A stretch of 6,212 bases of DNA from an uncultured Gammaproteobacteria bacterium (lineage in GTDB: Bacteria > Pseudomonadota > Gammaproteobacteria > GCA-001735895): contig CALZHS010000109.1 of the NCBI GenBank assembly GCA_945787265.1, positions 1 through 6,212 of the forward strand, given 5' to 3'. Under the pieces are notes generated by a model. That model had not been told where the DNA came from and did not search any database. It saw nothing but the letters and a program-made list of their open reading frames with translations. Shown one piece after another: positions 5,811 to 6,212 of this stretch. Positions within the stretch are counted from its first letter, which is position 1, and every line of letters starts with the position of its first letter. The position numbers were made by a program, and so were the translations under genes.

Positions 5811-5836
5811 CCGTTTTTATCCAGTGATAAAGGCGG
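5811..5836. terminator. Inverted repeat between convergent yfhL and ggt
   Basis: CCGTTTTTATC (5811-5821) and GATAAAGGCGG (5826-5836) form an 11-bp stem with a CAGT loop in plus-strand RNA, with two U-G wobbles. In minus-strand RNA those become A-C mismatches, but a short GGCG/CGCC hairpin (5845-5832) followed by TTTATC is available after the ggt stop. There is no strong T-run after the plus-strand stem, so intrinsic termination is only plausible. The position between two convergent gene ends is the main support. Confidence 0.35.
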
Positions 5837-5848
5837 TCTCTCGCCGAA

Positions 5849-6212
5849 TCAATAGCCACCGACAGCACCCTCGCTGCGGTTATCATAACTCGCCTCGAGA
5901 TAGTTCCTGTCATTTAATCTGACCGCCTTGATCCTGCCCATCCGGCCGGGTTTATTCGTCACGATCTCATGCCCGCGCTGCTGCAGGCCTGTGACCAGTT
6001 CCGGTGAAAATTTAAATTCGTCGATGAAAAGCTTGTTTGGCAAAAACTGGTGATGCACCCGGGGGAACTGCACTGCACGATCGATATCGAGCCCGGTTAC
6101 CAGCACCCGGTAAATGGTTTGAATGACGCTACTGATAATCCGCGGGCCGCCGGCCGCACCTAGGGCCATGACGATCTTGCCGTCTTTTTCGACCAGCGTC
6201 GGGCTCATTGAG
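5849..6212 (-). CDS. ggt: Gamma-glutamyltranspeptidase, C-terminal part (cut by window edge)
   Basis: GGT is a periplasmic or secreted enzyme that cleaves or transfers the gamma-glutamyl group of glutathione; the precursor cuts itself into large and small subunits and the new N-terminal Thr is the nucleophile. The roughly 120 residues present are the end of the small subunit: SMSPT, where family members bind the substrate carboxylate; GAAGGPRI, containing the Gly pair of the oxyanion hole; a FPRVHHQFLP stretch equivalent to the usual PRFHHQWLP; and a C-terminal NRSEGAVGGY. The frame is open to the right edge, so the ATG at 6208 is an internal Met and not the start. By comparison with E. coli the catalytic Thr should lie about 70 residues beyond the edge. 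It is convergent with yfhL; ggt-ferredoxin-coaD adjacency is known in Pseudomonas. Confidence 0.93.
   Translation of the reverse strand, partial: SMSPTLVEKDGKIVMALGAAGGPRIISSVIQTIYRVLVTGLDIDRAVQFPRVHHQFLPNKLFIDEFKFSPELVTGLQQRGHEIVTNKPGRMGRIKAVRLNDRNYLEASYDNRSEGAVGGY

Overview
The window looks like a piece of a gammaproteobacterial chromosome of moderate GC content. Nearly all of it is compact, intact housekeeping gene content. The family assignments rest on sequence motifs: SlyD-type isomerase, FtsX, FtsE, FtsY, RsmD, CoaD, a YfhL-type 2[4Fe-4S] ferredoxin and gamma-glutamyltranspeptidase. The rsmD / ftsY-ftsE-ftsX arrangement and the coaD-yfhL-ggt neighbourhood are both familiar from Gammaproteobacteria such as Escherichia and Pseudomonas. 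I cannot name the genus.

Layout. Positions 1-366 carry no gene I can support. They hold a candidate extended -10 promoter, a 16-bp imperfect direct repeat and a hairpin in the presumed slyD leader. slyD (plus strand, 367-852) ends 10 bp from the end of a convergent minus-strand operon. Read in its own direction (4319 down to 863), this operon is ftsY, ftsE, ftsX and then a protein made only of two response-regulator receiver domains. Spacings are +16, -14 and +5 bp, so the four genes are probably co-transcribed. On the other side of ftsY, divergent from it, are rsmD, coaD and the ferredoxin yfhL on the plus strand. The 3' end of ggt enters from the right edge on the minus strand, convergent with yfhL.

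How the genes work together. FtsY docks the signal recognition particle and its ribosome at the membrane. FtsE and FtsX form an ABC-type complex at the division septum that activates peptidoglycan hydrolases. RsmD modifies 16S rRNA, CoaD makes dephospho-CoA, and YfhL is a low-potential electron carrier. SlyD is a folding chaperone and metal-binding isomerase.

The part that departs from the textbook pattern is the gene after ftsX. In E. coli and Pseudomonas this position is held by rpoH (sigma-32). Here it holds a tandem-receiver protein with no output domain, whose first receiver has glycine where the phosphorylated aspartate should be. That protein is the best candidate for something undescribed. 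I see no mobile element, CRISPR array, tRNA, rRNA or defence system in the window.
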